Assembly (NCBI GenBank): GCA_028274465.1
Contig: CM051458.1
Span: 99,402,855-99,466,854 of the forward strand
DNA from: Plantago ovata
Taxonomy: Eukaryota; Streptophyta; Magnoliopsida; Lamiales; Plantaginaceae
Length of the DNA: 64,000 bases
Direction of reading: 5' to 3'
Shown one piece after another: positions 1 to 10,272 of this stretch. The notes below the pieces were generated by a model that did not search any database, was not told the DNA's origin, and saw only the letters and a program-made list of their open reading frames with translations. How positions within the stretch are numbered: position 1 is the first letter of the stretch; every line of letters begins with the position of its first letter. The translations under genes were made by a program, and so were the position numbers.

Positions 1-1
1 T

Positions 2-746
2 CTTACATCAGGCCAGTTTGATGAGCAACTCTTCTTGACTGGAACCTCAATTGATATTCAAAAAGATAGCACATCAGTAGGAAGTCGGCTGTGTTTCTTT
101 GACAGAGCGAAATTGGAACTTGTTTCCAGAGTCGACGGAATATCTCCCAAACTTAGTGTTATTCAGTGCGCGTGGCAACCAAGGTTGAATCAGGTTTTAG
201 CAACAACGGGAGATAAGCACGATGGAGGAACTCATATCCTGTACGATCCAACCCTAAGTGAAAGAGGAGCACTTGTTTGTGTGCAATGTGCACCATGGAA
301 GCAGTGTGTTGACGATTTTCAGGCACAACCCATTATTCATAACCCTCATGCATTGCCGATGTTTAGAGATCAACCAAGCTGTAAGCAAAATCCAGACTAG
401 ATCACTAGAAGAATCGAGATGAGACTCGAATCGAGGTGATGATAGTTCGTGTTAGTTTGGCAGTTCCAAGAAGACTCAAATCAATCAAGAGATTCGAAGA
501 GTACCTTGTACAGTTACACAGCTTGTACATAGCAGTTATAATGCAATTAGTTAGAGTTAGTTAGTTTGTTAGGATGCAGAGCTTATATAAGGAACCTCAC
601 TAGCTTAGATCATATCATTTCACTTTTGCTTCTATCTTCTCATTATTCTCTATGTAACTTTGTATCGAATATTCACTTCCATACAAAGCCATCCCATTTC
701 ACACAAGCCGCAAACGCCAACATGAGAAGATGTTGAAGGATCCAAT
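2..746 (+). pseudogene. 3' fragment of WDR70-like WD40 gene, interrupted by a solo LTR
   Basis: Frame 2 reads without a stop from the window edge to the insertion at 380. It contains DEQLFLTGTS, GGTHILYDPTLSERGALVC and IIHNPHALPMFRDQPS, which match the C-terminal part of plant WDR70 / gastrulation-defective-1-type WD40 proteins (nuclear beta-propeller proteins). After the LTR the host frame resumes at 704 as SRKRQHEKMLKDPM, the expected continuation. It then diverges at about 746, and the rest of the family C terminus was not found downstream. With the LTR in place translation ends at the TAG 398-400 inside the element. The gene is therefore a truncated or dead copy, unless the window edge hides a functional alternative 3' end. 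Family call is firm; pseudogene status is inferred from the LTR and the missing tail. Confidence 0.8.
380..703. mobile_element. Solo LTR (324 bp), TG...CA, with 5-bp target-site duplication
   Basis: The element begins TGTAAG and ends TTCACA, so it has TG/CA ends within a short TGT/ACA inverted repeat. It is flanked by CAAGC at 375-379 and again at 704-708. Removing it and one CAAGC joins the WD40 reading frame exactly (P-S-R-K-R-Q). A TATA-like TATATAAG lies near 575 and a pyrimidine-rich leader follows, as in Copia-type LTRs. There is no internal region or second LTR, so it is a solo LTR or a TRIM derivative. Confidence 0.88.
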
Positions 747-1289
747 GACTATAGAAAATCACATGATATGCTACACTCCGCCACCAATTCACCAAATAAA
801 TTCACACATCCTAATATCAAAGGCATACGTAATTGACGTGTTGGAGCGCAAATTAGTTATTGCACATCCATGTTTCGCAAATTCAGGAAAAATTAGTACA
901 TTAACATGTCAGTCTTGCACTATTACTCTTGCCAGTCAATTTTTCTAATGAATTTTGGAAATGTCATACGGTTCCTCTGTCGTCGTGAAAGCAAATGGAA
1001 AATCATAACAAAGAAAGAAAAAGAAATCGATGTCCACTCAAAACACATTAGACGTACATTGCTAATCATTAACTATAGTATTAGTACATTAGAATTCATA
1101 AGCCCTTGACTGGTTGCACAGGGGAGGGGAAAAGATTACCAGCAGAATCAACCTCTGGCTCTAAGTGCCTAACTGTAAACAACTTGTTGATTAGTAGAGT
1201 TCATGAATACGTAGTTGATCAAAACTACAAGTTGTTCTTCACTTCACTACAACCCTAACCAAAAAGTACATGTTTTCTCGACTGATGTG
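747..1289. other. Spacer between the broken WD40 gene and the SWEET-like gene
   Basis: No convincing coding sequence was found on either strand. It probably holds the 3' UTR of the minus-strand SWEET-like gene. Confidence 0.5.
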
Positions 1290-1618
1290 TCAGATATCAA
1301 CATTGTGCACCCGAAATCTCCGTGTGGAATATGACAAATATACCAGCATGGAAATCCCCAATATGGTGCCAATCCCATTTGTAACCTACATGAATAAGAG
1401 GGAAACATGATGATTAGGACAAAGACCAATGTAATAATTTGATATATACTTCGTGTTCAATTTTAAGATTGTACAACTTACAGAAAGATAGGGGTCAATA
1501 GTTGATATAAGAAAGGAGACAATACACCATGCAAGTCCGTTAAGGAAACACCCAGTGCAAACCCATATTGACAAGCCGGGGATAGTAGGCGCATCTCTAC
1601 CATTGCTCAACTGATCGC

Positions 1619-1651
<33 letters not shown>

Positions 1652-4077
1652 TACATGTACACAGATCAACTTTTATAGATTTATATGGTTAATTATATCA
1701 AATTAGAAAAACAAATGTATAACAACTTCAAAAGGGGAGGAGATGTATATGTACTTACAACAAAGGGTATATGAGATGCGTACATGATAATGGCAAGTAT
1801 CGAAATGAAAGGCCAACCAAACTTCACGAACCAAGCATGAGATATGATGCCAGAAAGTAGCCACATCAGTCCACCCATAAAAGTAGGGATCATAGCCCAA
1901 AGCCTCTGGTATAGATATAGTGAACTAGCATTATCAGTTTCGCAGAAAGGCAGAACATTTAGTTTTTCATGGTAACATAAATACAAAACAAAGCTAGGTG
2001 ATATAAAGTGAAAGATGCATGCACTTACAAGAAACCAAACTTGTGGATTGTGAAATGAAAAGATTAGGAGGTAGATAGTCCCAAAACCGAGTGACATGGT
2101 ATTAGATAGAAGGAGAGACCATTGATGAAACTCAAATGGTTCACGCATCACCACCACCAAGTAACAGTAGCATGAGAAATGATAACTTTGGGAAGCCACC
2201 AGCATGTAGGGTGGAAAATCTTGTGTTTCTTTTTTCTTCAATATTTTCCAAACAGTTGGCCTGCATTTGTATGTACAACAAACAACTCTTATAATGCACT
2301 ATAGCTTCGCAAAAGGAGTTACTAGTTATATTGCATTTAGGAAAGTAAGAGAGAAAATAGTAAAATTAGAAAGCTTCCATGGCAGCTCTAAGCCCAGCAG
2401 AGCTTTAGAGGAAACGCAAAGGTTCTATGGAAACTCTAAAGCTTCCACCACACACACATGAAAGGCAATACTAACACAGAAGTTCCAACAGAACAACAGT
2501 AGCATGAAAAATGATAACTTCGGGAATCCACCAGCACGTAGCTAGGGTGGGAGTGGGAAAGCTTGTGTTTCTATTTTCTTCAGTATTTTCCAAACAGTTG
2601 GTCTGCACTTTCATGTACAACAAACTACTCTTATAATGCACTATAGCTTCGCAAAAGGGGTTACTTGTGAGATTGCGTTTAGGGAAGTAAGAGCAAAAAA
2701 ATAGTACAATTAGAAAGCTTCCATGACAGCTCTCTAAGCCTAGCAAAGCTTCTGAGGAAGCGCAACTACTCCACCACCACTACTACTGCTACTACTAAAA
2801 AAAGGCGATACTAACGCAAAATAAATAAATAAAAGATGCAATACTAGCGCAAATTTCATTGGCACTCGCAACAGAATTGCCAAAATATACCAACCGTAAT
2901 TTATCATGAAAAAACATTACGAAAAATACCAACAAATTATCAAAATAACTTAGGTTCCACTAAAAATTTTGTTGGAAAATTGTTGGAAATACTAGAGCGA
3001 GCATTCAACACTAACATAACATTTCAACTTCAACGTAAATAATTTGTTACTATTTATAAAAAATTAGCACGATCGCAAAATAGTTACAATTTACCAACAA
3101 ACACAGTTAATATCACCAAAGGGAGAAAAATGTAAGACATGCATAATTCAATCAAGAAACTAAAATACAATACAAACTTGCTTTCAATATAATAAAGATA
3201 TGCATTTTATAACCGTCAATTAAGTCCAAACCAATCGCAATGTTTTTTTTTCCTTTGAATCAGCAAAAAAATTTATTGATAACTCAAGGATTTAGAATCA
3301 AAACCGCGGTGCATAAGTGTTACACCGGTCAACAATTACAATAGACCAATCGCAATGTAATACGAAGTAAACTTTATTGGCGAAGCTTTAAACCAATGTT
3401 GTCAAATGTCATAATCAATTGTCAATAAGACTTTCACTCCGTACAAGATAACATTAAGTGTTTTATGTGATGCAGAGGTAATAAACATAGTTAATATCAC
3501 CAAAGGAAGAAAAAAAATGTTGTTAGTGGTCATTGTCAACACCAAAATTGGATGATATAAGTGATCTGAAATTACAAGCTGATAAAGTAGCTGAGCTTAG
3601 TAAAAGACATTTAGTACATTGGTGATTTGCTTAATACTCTATAGAATATAAACTAAAAAGCTACTATCTTTTTTTGTTTTTAAATATAAGTCGTAGCTTA
3701 ACGTTGTTAATCATTACATCATTTTGCACAAAGCCATAGCCGTAAAAGAAAAAAAAGATGCATACGTACAAAGGACAGAGGACAAATAGTGGAAGCGACG
3801 CCAACACCGCTGCAAATAATCAATGGATTGCATTAGTAAGAAACAAACATACATTAAGAACGAAAAGGGTACGGTTGGTAATTAACAGAACACTCTCATA
3901 TCACACTTGATGAGCCTCTATCAATAAACCACTGAATTGAAAAGGAGAAAGAAGCAAAAAGTTTGAAATGAATATATATAGGCTATAGCATATATCAAGA
4001 GCCAGAGCGAGCTACAAACCTAGGATGCTGAAAATAATTTCAGGTACTCCATTTGCGTGCATGTCGTAAAAATACAT
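1290..4077 (-). CDS. Divergent SWEET (MtN3/saliva) sugar-transporter-like protein, 6 coding exons, 233 aa
   Basis: Predicted coding exons (minus strand): 4077-4020, 3809-3770, 2260-2029, 1905-1759, 1610-1482, 1385-1290. All have GT-AG borders and compatible phases, giving 702 nt. The layout matches SWEET genes: a first exon ending just inside TM1, a tiny second exon of about 40 nt, and a long third exon opening with P-T-x-W and KKKETQDFPPY, the counterpart of the family's KNKSTEEFSPxPY. Later landmarks are IIMYAS, CFLNGLAW and a TNG tripeptide in the last TM. SWEETs move sugars through membranes by facilitated diffusion; seven TM segments are expected. Similarity is low and the usual PYLATLLN segment is replaced, so substrate cannot be inferred. 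Two upstream leader exons are likely (donor at 4208, acceptor at about 4099). A new SWEET clade or a recently relaxed gene are both possible. Confidence 0.72.
1621..1653. repeat. Poly-A followed by (TA)n in a SWEET-like intron
   Basis: A run of about 15 A then alternating TA, in the intron between the fourth and fifth exons. Simple repeat. Confidence 0.9.
2163..2432 (-). repeat. Copy A of a tandem duplication (functional exon 3 start plus intron)
   Basis: About 270 bp that recur at 2495-2766 with roughly 85-90% identity by eye. Copy A holds the acceptor and first ~98 nt of the open third exon of the SWEET-like gene plus flanking intron sequence. Confidence 0.85.
2495..2766 (-). repeat. Copy B: duplicated, decayed SWEET exon-3 start
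   Basis: Same order as copy A, offset about 332 bp, lying in intron 2 of the SWEET-like gene. It keeps an AG acceptor and PTVWKILKK, but has indels and a TAG in the frame that splicing would use. If included as an exon it would end translation. Confidence 0.8.
3230..3358 (-). mobile_element. Short non-LTR retroposon with 14-bp target-site duplication
   Basis: About 101 bp (3244-3344) lie between two exact copies of a 14-bp word, ACCAATCGCAATGT, at 3230-3243 and 3345-3358. The element has a T-run at its left edge, that is, a poly-A tail on the minus strand. Long variable target duplications plus an A-tail are the mark of LINE-driven insertion, so this is a 5'-truncated LINE or a SINE-like copy. 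It sits in intron 2 of the SWEET-like gene. Confidence 0.75.
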
Positions 4078-4948
4078 GTTGATATATATAGTTTATTCTG
4101 CAACATAGAAATCAAATATTATCTGCATTTTGCTTAGATTTTATCAATAAAAAATAAAAAATAGAAACTGTCGCCTTACAAAATCTATAGAGAGCTAGCA
4201 TGTCTTACCTTGTGTAGCAGCAAATATACGAAATCTAGATCACTTGTGAGTTGTGATCAATATTACAACTCAAAAAAAAGGCAAAACACTAGTAGTTAAC
4301 AAATTCAAGGCAATTACAAGAAGCAAAGCAATTAATTACCCAACTCCCCTTGTTTTTCTTCTCTGTTCTTTCTGAAAATTGCTTTTGTTATCTCTGTCTG
4401 CTGCAAGAAGAAGGTGGTGATTTGTAGGCTGTAGCTAAATCTTTGAGATTAGAATGCCAGCGCATGATTAATTAATTAGGGGAGTATATTATTAAATTGA
4501 ACATGATTATATTCTAACCAATACAGGTGCATTTTTGGTTAATATGTTTGAGGGGGATAACTCATTTAAGGGTCTTTACTCATTTTAAGAAAATGAAATC
4601 ATATAAATACTCTAATTAGGTAAAAAGGTTATTGACATACACTCTAAAATATTATATATGTGAAGTGTAACAGATCAAATTTGTTAACTCTTTTAAAAAG
4701 AAATTAGTAATTGGTAATGAAAATTAAATTTAATTATAATATTTTATTTATGAGAAAGTGTGATGACACGAGTCATAAGAAAATTATCACATGTGATTTT
4801 TGTATATTTTTCGGGTCCGAATTGTGGTTAAATATACATCTCTGCCCCTCAGATGAATATCATTTAAAATGAGAGATAAAAAATATATGTGCGAAAATGT
4901 GAATTTTTAGATACTTTTTATTGGATATGGTTTAACGACAGGAAATTG
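4078..4948 (-). promoter_or_regulatory. Leader exons and promoter region of the SWEET-like gene
   Basis: On the minus strand GTAAGACATG after ACACAAG (near 4208) looks like a donor, and TTGCAG near 4099 is a matching acceptor a short way before the ATG. A second leader exon may end near 4340. Beyond about 4480 the DNA is AT-rich with no recognised element. Confidence 0.4.
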
Positions 4949-4949
4949 A

Positions 4950-5300
4950 GAAGTACAAATTGTGTGCTCACTTGATGGTTAACATTTTAATCTTTAACGT
5001 ACTCTCTCAAGTTGGCAGGCAAGAGAACATACCAACAATTTGTCACATAGAAAACAAAATAGATTATTGTATAGACCATTGGCGAAAGATATCCACAAGA
5101 GAACCACCACATCTTTATTGATGACCTTCTTCCAAATAAAATGATACAGTAGTCAATTTCAATATGTTTCGTCCTAACATGAAAACCAAAATTAGATGGT
5201 AGAGAAATATCACTAATTTTGTCACACCAAACTCACCAAAGTATGTCGTATTGAGCTTCACTGCTAGAGTGAGAGACAACAACATATATGTACTATAATT
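4950..5300 (-). mobile_element. Decayed Ty1/copia RNase H end plus polypurine tract and LTR start
   Basis: Minus-strand reading gives HVRTKHIEIDY (5149-5185), the signature of the Copia RNase H domain, preceded by a remnant of the S-A-I-x-L-A-x-N-P-V-F stretch. Downstream is a frameshifted tail and then CAACTTGAGAGAGTACGTTA, which resembles the usual Copia polypurine tract and LTR start. Several stops and shifts show it is dead. Confidence 0.7.
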
Positions 5301-5529
5301 TCTATATTTCTTGAAGGTTGCAATTTAACATCGAGTTTATAGTATTGAAGTACACATTATTCCAGAAAATTTGATTTACATCCTAAGGTTTTTAATCTTT
5401 TTGCAATTTAGCACATGAAATTCTCAATTTTAACCAAATCATACCCGTCTAAAATTTGAAGGAACAATATACACAAATTCTGTGTTTAAAAAAATACAAG
5501 GCCCTAAAACCCTCACAATTTGACACCCA

Positions 5530-8421
5530 ATGAATCAACCGCCCAATTCTTCCAAGCAATCCCGACAACAACCCTCTGATTCACCGCAACGTCCGGCGAA
5601 AACGCCGAGAACGACCGGCGGCGAAGATTTCTCCGACGACGAACTGTCAATCGACAAGGACATGAACCCTGTCAATCCGAGAGCTCAGAGATACTTGGTG
5701 GCGATTGAGTACATCGGAACTCGATTTTCCGGCGCACAGCAGCAAGCTAAGGGTAGAACAGTCGTCGGAGTTCTCGAGGTCTGCTTTCGCCACTTACATT
5801 TCAGTTTTCGCTAGTTAAGTGAGAATTTGATTCAAAAGCTGTGCTATATGTATGTTGAGTTTTGATGTATGTGTTGCAGGAGGCGTTTCGGAAGTTCTTA
5901 GGGCAGCCGGTTTCCATTTATTGCTCTAGTCGTACCGTAAGCTTTCGTCTAGAATTACATTTCGGTTTTTGTTGATTGTTGGATTAATGTTTACTGCATT
6001 TGGAAATGTATGTACAGGATGCTGGTGTACATGCTTTATCAAATGTGTGTCATGTTGATGCTGAGAGGATAAGCAAACGTAAACCGGGGGAAATCGTGAG
6101 TTCCTGGTTGAGCTTCTTCTTAGGTTTCATAGTAGTTCACATTGCATTCTATGGTAGAACTTATCAGCTTATATGTTTTGTCACAAATATTCATCCATCC
6201 ATCAATCCAAGTTTTATATATATTGTAAAATTAGATAAGCACTAATTCCTGTGTTGTCTTATTTCCCTCATCTATTGAAAGAGCTGGGGAAAAAGTGACC
6301 AATTTTTTAACCCATTACTGAAATTTCGTCTTGGCCAAATACATTATAGATGTATTGTCTTTATTGTTTATAAATAACGCTAAGTGAAACGAAGGCGAAA
6401 GCATTAAGTTCCTTTTTGTTGTTTCAACTTGCAGCTGCCACCTCATGAGCCATCTGTTGTTAAGAAAGCTATCAATCACTTTTTACAGGTAATTGCTTCT
6501 TTTGATATACTATACTCGAGATTTGATGTGCCAATGTTTGTGGATAATCTGGCCTCTCTTTTTGTTGTTTTTTGAAACTACTACTAAGGAACAAACTCGC
6601 ACCAATTTGAACTATAAAGTTGCCTGCTTCTTTTAAGTTTCGGTGTTAATATCCTTGTGGTTGCTTTTGCTTTGATGGTGTTGCAAACATATTTTTTAGG
6701 TCATTCTTGGATGTTCCAGCTACTACATGCCCTGTCTGGAAACCAATGACACATTTGTACTTTGTCTTGGATGCAGAAAACTGAGGGTGATATAACGGTG
6801 ATCGATGTTCGTTGTGTTTCAGCTGACTTTCATGCTCGATTTAGAGCTCTGGAACGCACGTAGGTATCAGTAACAGACTTTGTTCCTAAAAAGTGTTAAC
6901 AGTTTCCTGGCAGTTTGTGTTTGCCCCTAGTAGATCTCACTTTCCATTGTGTCATAATTATAAGATTCATCGTTTTATTATTTCATATGCACCTATTAAT
7001 GGTTTTGATAAGATTATGTCAGTCAAAACGATCGTAAATGTTAAAATGCAGTCACATCAAAGTGTCAAGTTTTTTTTGCATGAATTCAAGCGTGGTTCTT
7101 TTCGGGTGATTGAGTCTAAAAATCTATCTTAGTACCAACTTCAGCTTAGCCTGATGTTAGAGGTTTTTTGGTGATTTTGCTGTAGGTATTACTATAAATT
7201 GTTATCCGGAAAGGAGCATCTGTCAGCCTTTGAGAAAGGCCGGGCATGGCATGTGCCTGAGGAACTTAATCTTCTTGCTATGCAGGTTGACCCGAGCTTC
7301 CATCCACAAATTCCATTATCTTTAACTTCAGTACATTATTTTAGAAACTGAAATCTATATATTTTGTGAACTCAGCAAGCATGCCAAGTACTTATGGGCT
7401 GTCATGATTTTAGCTCATTCCGTGCATCTGGTTGTCAGGTTCGTTATGCCTTCCACTAACTTGTATCCAGATACCATCCACGCCAAAGTAACACTTCCAA
7501 ATGTGAACTTCCATTCTAGAAACATGAAACATCTAGTTGTTCAAAACTTCAGTGGCAAACCTTCTGCTTTTTTTATCTTTTTGGGTGCACCAATAAGATT
7601 AGTTTCATGTTGACAGGCTAAGTCACCCATCAGAACACTCGATGAGTTAACAGTCATTGATCTGTCCCCCAGCCCATCCTTTCCTCCGATATTAGATCGA
7701 GACCAGATTACTTGTTCCTCTAGAGAGTCACTCTCATGCTCTGACAAGATAGAAACTGATTCCGCAGTTGCTCCTGGCACTCCTGTTCAACATAAGGTAG
7801 AAAATTGTGTCGGAGAGGTTATTAATCAAGGATTTGGTAGAAGGAAAAGTCATCGTTGCTTGGTGGTCACTGCACGCTCACGCTCATTCCTTTATCATCA
7901 GGTTGCTTTCTCTTTTCTCACTTTTAGTGACACTGTATGTAGTATGCATTCATTTTAGCATCTCTATGTAGTATGCATTCATTTTAGCATCTCTATGCTA
8001 TCATACTATTGTTGGAGGGAAATATAAAAAAAGGAAGAAGTTTCAAGAATTATATGCATCAGTTGATATTTTCATTTCTATTTGTACCTTTTTCTTAGTT
8101 TGTTAGTATTTTCGTATTTAGAGAATGTGGTTGGTGCACAAATTCATGTACTACGCATTTGGGCAGGTTAGATTGATAGTTGGAGTTCTCAAATCAGTGG
8201 GCACGGGTGATATCAATATATCAGACGGTATGTTTGCGCGAACACTTGTTTTGGTCTGTTGAATCGGAGACGTTAACCTCATGCATCATTTTTTGTTTGT
8301 CTGATATTCTTCAGTTAAACGAATCCTGGAAGCCAAGAATGTTGCTGCTGCAAGTCCAATGGCCCCAGCATGTGGTCTCTATCTTGGACATGTAAAGTAT
8401 GATCTTCCTTCAGATGCATGA
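5530..8421 (+). CDS. TruA-family tRNA pseudouridine synthase, 10 exons, 378 aa
   Basis: Exons: 5530-5778, 5880-5936, 6018-6095, 6435-6488, 6777-6859, 7186-7285, 7376-7438, 7617-7901, 8167-8227, 8315-8421; total 1137 nt, all phases agree. The enzyme isomerises uridine to pseudouridine in tRNA. The catalytic aspartate is in SSRTDAGVHALSNV (Asp103). Other family blocks are YLVAIEYIGTRFSGAQQQ near residue 55, HARFRALERTYYYKL, CHDFSSFRASGCQ and SFLYHQVRLIVGVL. The last exon carries MAPACGLYLGHVKYDLP. The N-terminal ~50 residues are polar and disordered, with no clear transit peptide. An acidic/Ser-rich insert of about 70 residues (exon 8) precedes the final TruA strand. Start chosen as the first in-frame ATG. 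Exact tRNA positions cannot be told. Confidence 0.93.
7936..7993. repeat. Perfect 29-bp tandem duplication in a TruA-family intron
   Basis: The 29-bp unit 7936-7964 is repeated exactly at 7965-7993, in the intron after exon 8. Identity suggests recent slippage or duplication. Confidence 0.9.
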
Positions 8422-8989
8422 GACAATAAGCCAAGATCCCGGTAGTTGGACATGACCATTAGCATGTGGTCTCTGTATTGGATATTTTAACGTATGTCTT
8501 CGTTTAGATACATGAAACAGTAAGTAAAAGATTCTGGCAGCAAACCATGCGGGGGTGTTTCATTTGTGCAACCTTGACTTCCCTGCAGTCATCATGTAGG
8601 AGTAGTATTTAACTATTTATGACAAATTCTATAGGTGACTCGTATTTTCATTGGGATTAAATTTATACTCTTTTCGGAGGTCCTAAATTGTGAGGGTACT
8701 TTGTCCATTTGCGCTGAGGCAGTGTAATCTTCTTGGAACCAACTTTGATGAGATATATTACTTGATGATATTTTTTTGACTAGTAATGTTACTGAATGAT
8801 CAATAATATTTAGGAGATATTACGTTTAGGGGCCAGCTTTAGAAGCTACTTGAAAGATGAAAAATAGAGAAGAACATGTAATGAAAAATGTTTGCGCATA
8901 TTTTGCACGCTTCAACTTTGTACTGGCCGTTTACATAAATTTTCCTGATGATCCGAAAATTAATTTTCCTGATGATAATTATGTTGATT
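8422..8989. other. Convergent 3' region between the synthase and WRKY genes
   Basis: Both flanking genes point here, so it should hold both 3' UTRs. The end of the synthase repeats (AGCATGTGGTCTCT twice, near 8371 and 8461) look like a small duplication. Nothing else recognised. Confidence 0.5.
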
Positions 8990-10272
8990 TTATTTAGACT
9001 TGGAGACACCCCAATCATCATCTTCATTGTCAAATGCAGCAGTGGATATAGGAGTCCATGGAGACATAGGCACACCACTTGACTGCTCAGAATCTTGTAG
9101 CCCTGTGAATAGCAAATCCATGTTATTGTTATTCTTATCTTGATCACCTTCCGAAACGAGTCTGATACGGGTGTTCCCAGCAAATGAGCCCCTTCGAGTT
9201 GCACGTGGGTGACTGTGTTCGCCATAGTAAGCAACCACAAAGGTCTCCGGATCAATAAGGCTGCGCTCCACCTGTTTCCTTGCGCCACATCCTTTCCCTG
9301 CGCTACACCGATAGTAGTGCCTGATTGAAACAAATATGTTCAAAGAAGTAAGATAACATCAATTTTAAAATGTCCAAAAAAGATGTTTTTCAAGAAATGC
9401 GAACAATTTCATTAATTTGTTCATTTGCTCAAGCTCTACTTTCCTTTACGCAAAAGCACAAATGAACTTGTTCGCATTTCTTGAAAAACATCTTTTTTGG
9501 ATTTGCGATTATTTATTACAGTCTCATCTCATCCAAACTAATAATGAATTGGACTTAGAATCTGAAAAATGACATTAGCCAGTGCTCAAAATATTAACAT
9601 GGAGACAAAAAAGTTGAAAACCTAGGATGTGGAGATCCTTTGATTGGCTTCTGGCCGTACTTCCGCCATGCCCCTGAATCAGCAGCAAGCTCCTCAGGTG
9701 TCATCTCAATAATGGTTTTATCGTTTTGATTCTTCCTGTCAACAAAATCGCAACCACATCGCAATATCAAAAAAAGATTCCTTTATTCTATTATGAAAAT
9801 ACAACGTCAAACAAATAATAAACCTTTTCTTATGACGAACTGGCTGGATGGAAGAACTCGAAGCCACAAATGCTTGAACACAAGGATCGCCCTGCACTTG
9901 CAGAGTGTTGTGCAACATTGCGTCACCTTGCACCTGCTGCATACTATTACTAAATTGTGGCAATGGCAGATGAACATCAATTGGATCGAATTCGGAAGGT
10001 GGGATAGTCTGGCTCATCAGCGGAACCGTGTTGGAGATAGTGTTCGCCGGTGGTGGAACCATGTTTTGGTAGAACTGATCGTATATTTCTGGCAAGCCAG
10101 AAAAGAAGTCATCTTGGTCATGAAACAGGGCATTGTCAGCGAATGAGTTTTCATTTGTTTGGATTCCAAGAGGATAGTCAGTTGCAGAAGCAACTTTGTG
10201 GACAATGTTGATTGGTGGCGACTGAGAGCCTCTGGCTGTCACAATAGCATTAGGATCCCAATCAGCATTCAT
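8990..10272 (-). CDS. WRKY transcription factor, group IIe (WRKY22/27/29 type), 3 exons, 297 aa
   Basis: Exons (minus): 10272-9824, 9735-9622, 9320-8990; 894 nt. The protein binds W-box DNA in the nucleus. The domain starts at [17 protein letters not shown] in exon 2 and continues [20 protein letters not shown] in exon 3: intact WRKYGQK, a C-X5-C ... H-S-H zinc site. The intron splits the domain after PR, the usual site for groups other than the N-terminal group I domain. KKRKNQ upstream is the likely nuclear signal, and [10 protein letters not shown] after the zinc site corresponds to the IIe RNSLAGSTR motif. The N-terminal ~140 residues are acidic and Gln/Pro-rich. WRKY22/29-type factors act in pattern-triggered immunity and senescence in Arabidopsis; that role is only inferred. 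Promoter and exon 1 are duplicated upstream. Confidence 0.95.
9373..9501. repeat. Perfect 34-bp inverted repeat (foldback) in WRKY intron 2
   Basis: The arm 9373-9406 is the exact reverse complement of 9468-9501 (34/34). Inside the 61-nt spacer, GTTCATTTG (9419-9427) and CAAATGAAC (9459-9467) can pair as well. The transcript could form a hairpin of about 129 nt. It lies wholly within the intron 9321-9621. No clear target duplication flanks it. Confidence 0.92.

Noticed and set aside
9793-10146. Plus-strand open frame antisense to WRKY exon 1 (and its twin at 12219-12491)
   Set aside because: It is the shadow of the coding exon and its duplicate; no family match of its own.
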